This document shows, one piece after another, positions 24,923-35,000 of a DNA stretch of 35,000 nt (position 1 is its first letter; each line of letters begins with the position of its first letter). The position numbers and the translations under genes are program-made. Origin of the DNA: Chrysomallon squamiferum (Eukaryota; Mollusca; Gastropoda; Neomphalida; Peltospiridae). The stretch lies in contig CM022665.1 in the NCBI GenBank assembly GCA_012295275.1, forward strand, positions 16,271,476 through 16,306,475. The letters are read 5' to 3'. The notes beneath the pieces are model-generated. The model ran no database searches and had not been told where the DNA came from. It was given only the letters and a program-made list of their open reading frames with translations.

Positions 24923-35000
<10,078 letters not shown>

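Overview
The window is metazoan nuclear DNA, very AT-rich and saturated with microsatellites: long (CT/GA)n, (ATA)n, (TATG)n, (ATATT)n and (GATA)n arrays. Genes are split into small exons with GT-AG introns. This texture, with the protein family found, suggests a lophotrochozoan and most likely a coleoid cephalopod such as an octopus; the species assignment is inference. Most long reading frames are translated microsatellites (poly-Ser/Leu, Arg/Glu, Ile/Val) and are not genes.

The real coding content is a tandem pair of minus-strand class C GPCR genes of the GABA-B receptor family. Copy A is complete: 16 exons from the ATG at 21036 down to the TGA at 10283. They join in phase to 734 residues: signal peptide, Venus-flytrap (VFT) domain, seven transmembrane (TM) helices and a short C-tail. 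Copy B enters at the right edge, where exons 1-3 and the start of exon 4 lie beyond base 35000. It runs through 13 homologous exons to a TAA at 24921, giving at least 608 residues. Exon sizes and phases are identical in the two copies wherever they can be compared, except the last coding exon. Introns are mostly unalignable, so the duplication is old. Even so, exons 7, 10, 13 and part of 15 are nearly identical, which points to recent patchwork gene conversion.

The most unusual element is a 33-bp minisatellite that begins at the exon-7 splice donor of both copies and repeats the donor itself. In copy A every spacing is a multiple of three and the frame stays open through the array. Other points are a hybrid receptor signature (GB1-type agonist-pocket residues on a GB2-type seven-helix domain), a short tail with no visible coiled coil, a poly-T-eroded donor at the last intron of copy A, complementary (CU)n/(GA)n arrays flanking exons of copy A, and an upstream ORF overlapping the start codon.

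Layout: 1-10000 is non-coding, with satellites, a hAT-like terminus, a possible tRNA-derived SINE and a GC-richer patch. 10283-21067 is receptor A, with a pogo/Tigger-like transposase remnant in intron 2. 21068-24920 is intergenic, with a compound repeat just upstream of A. 24921-35000 is receptor B. No tRNA, rRNA, CRISPR array or bacterial-type operon was seen.
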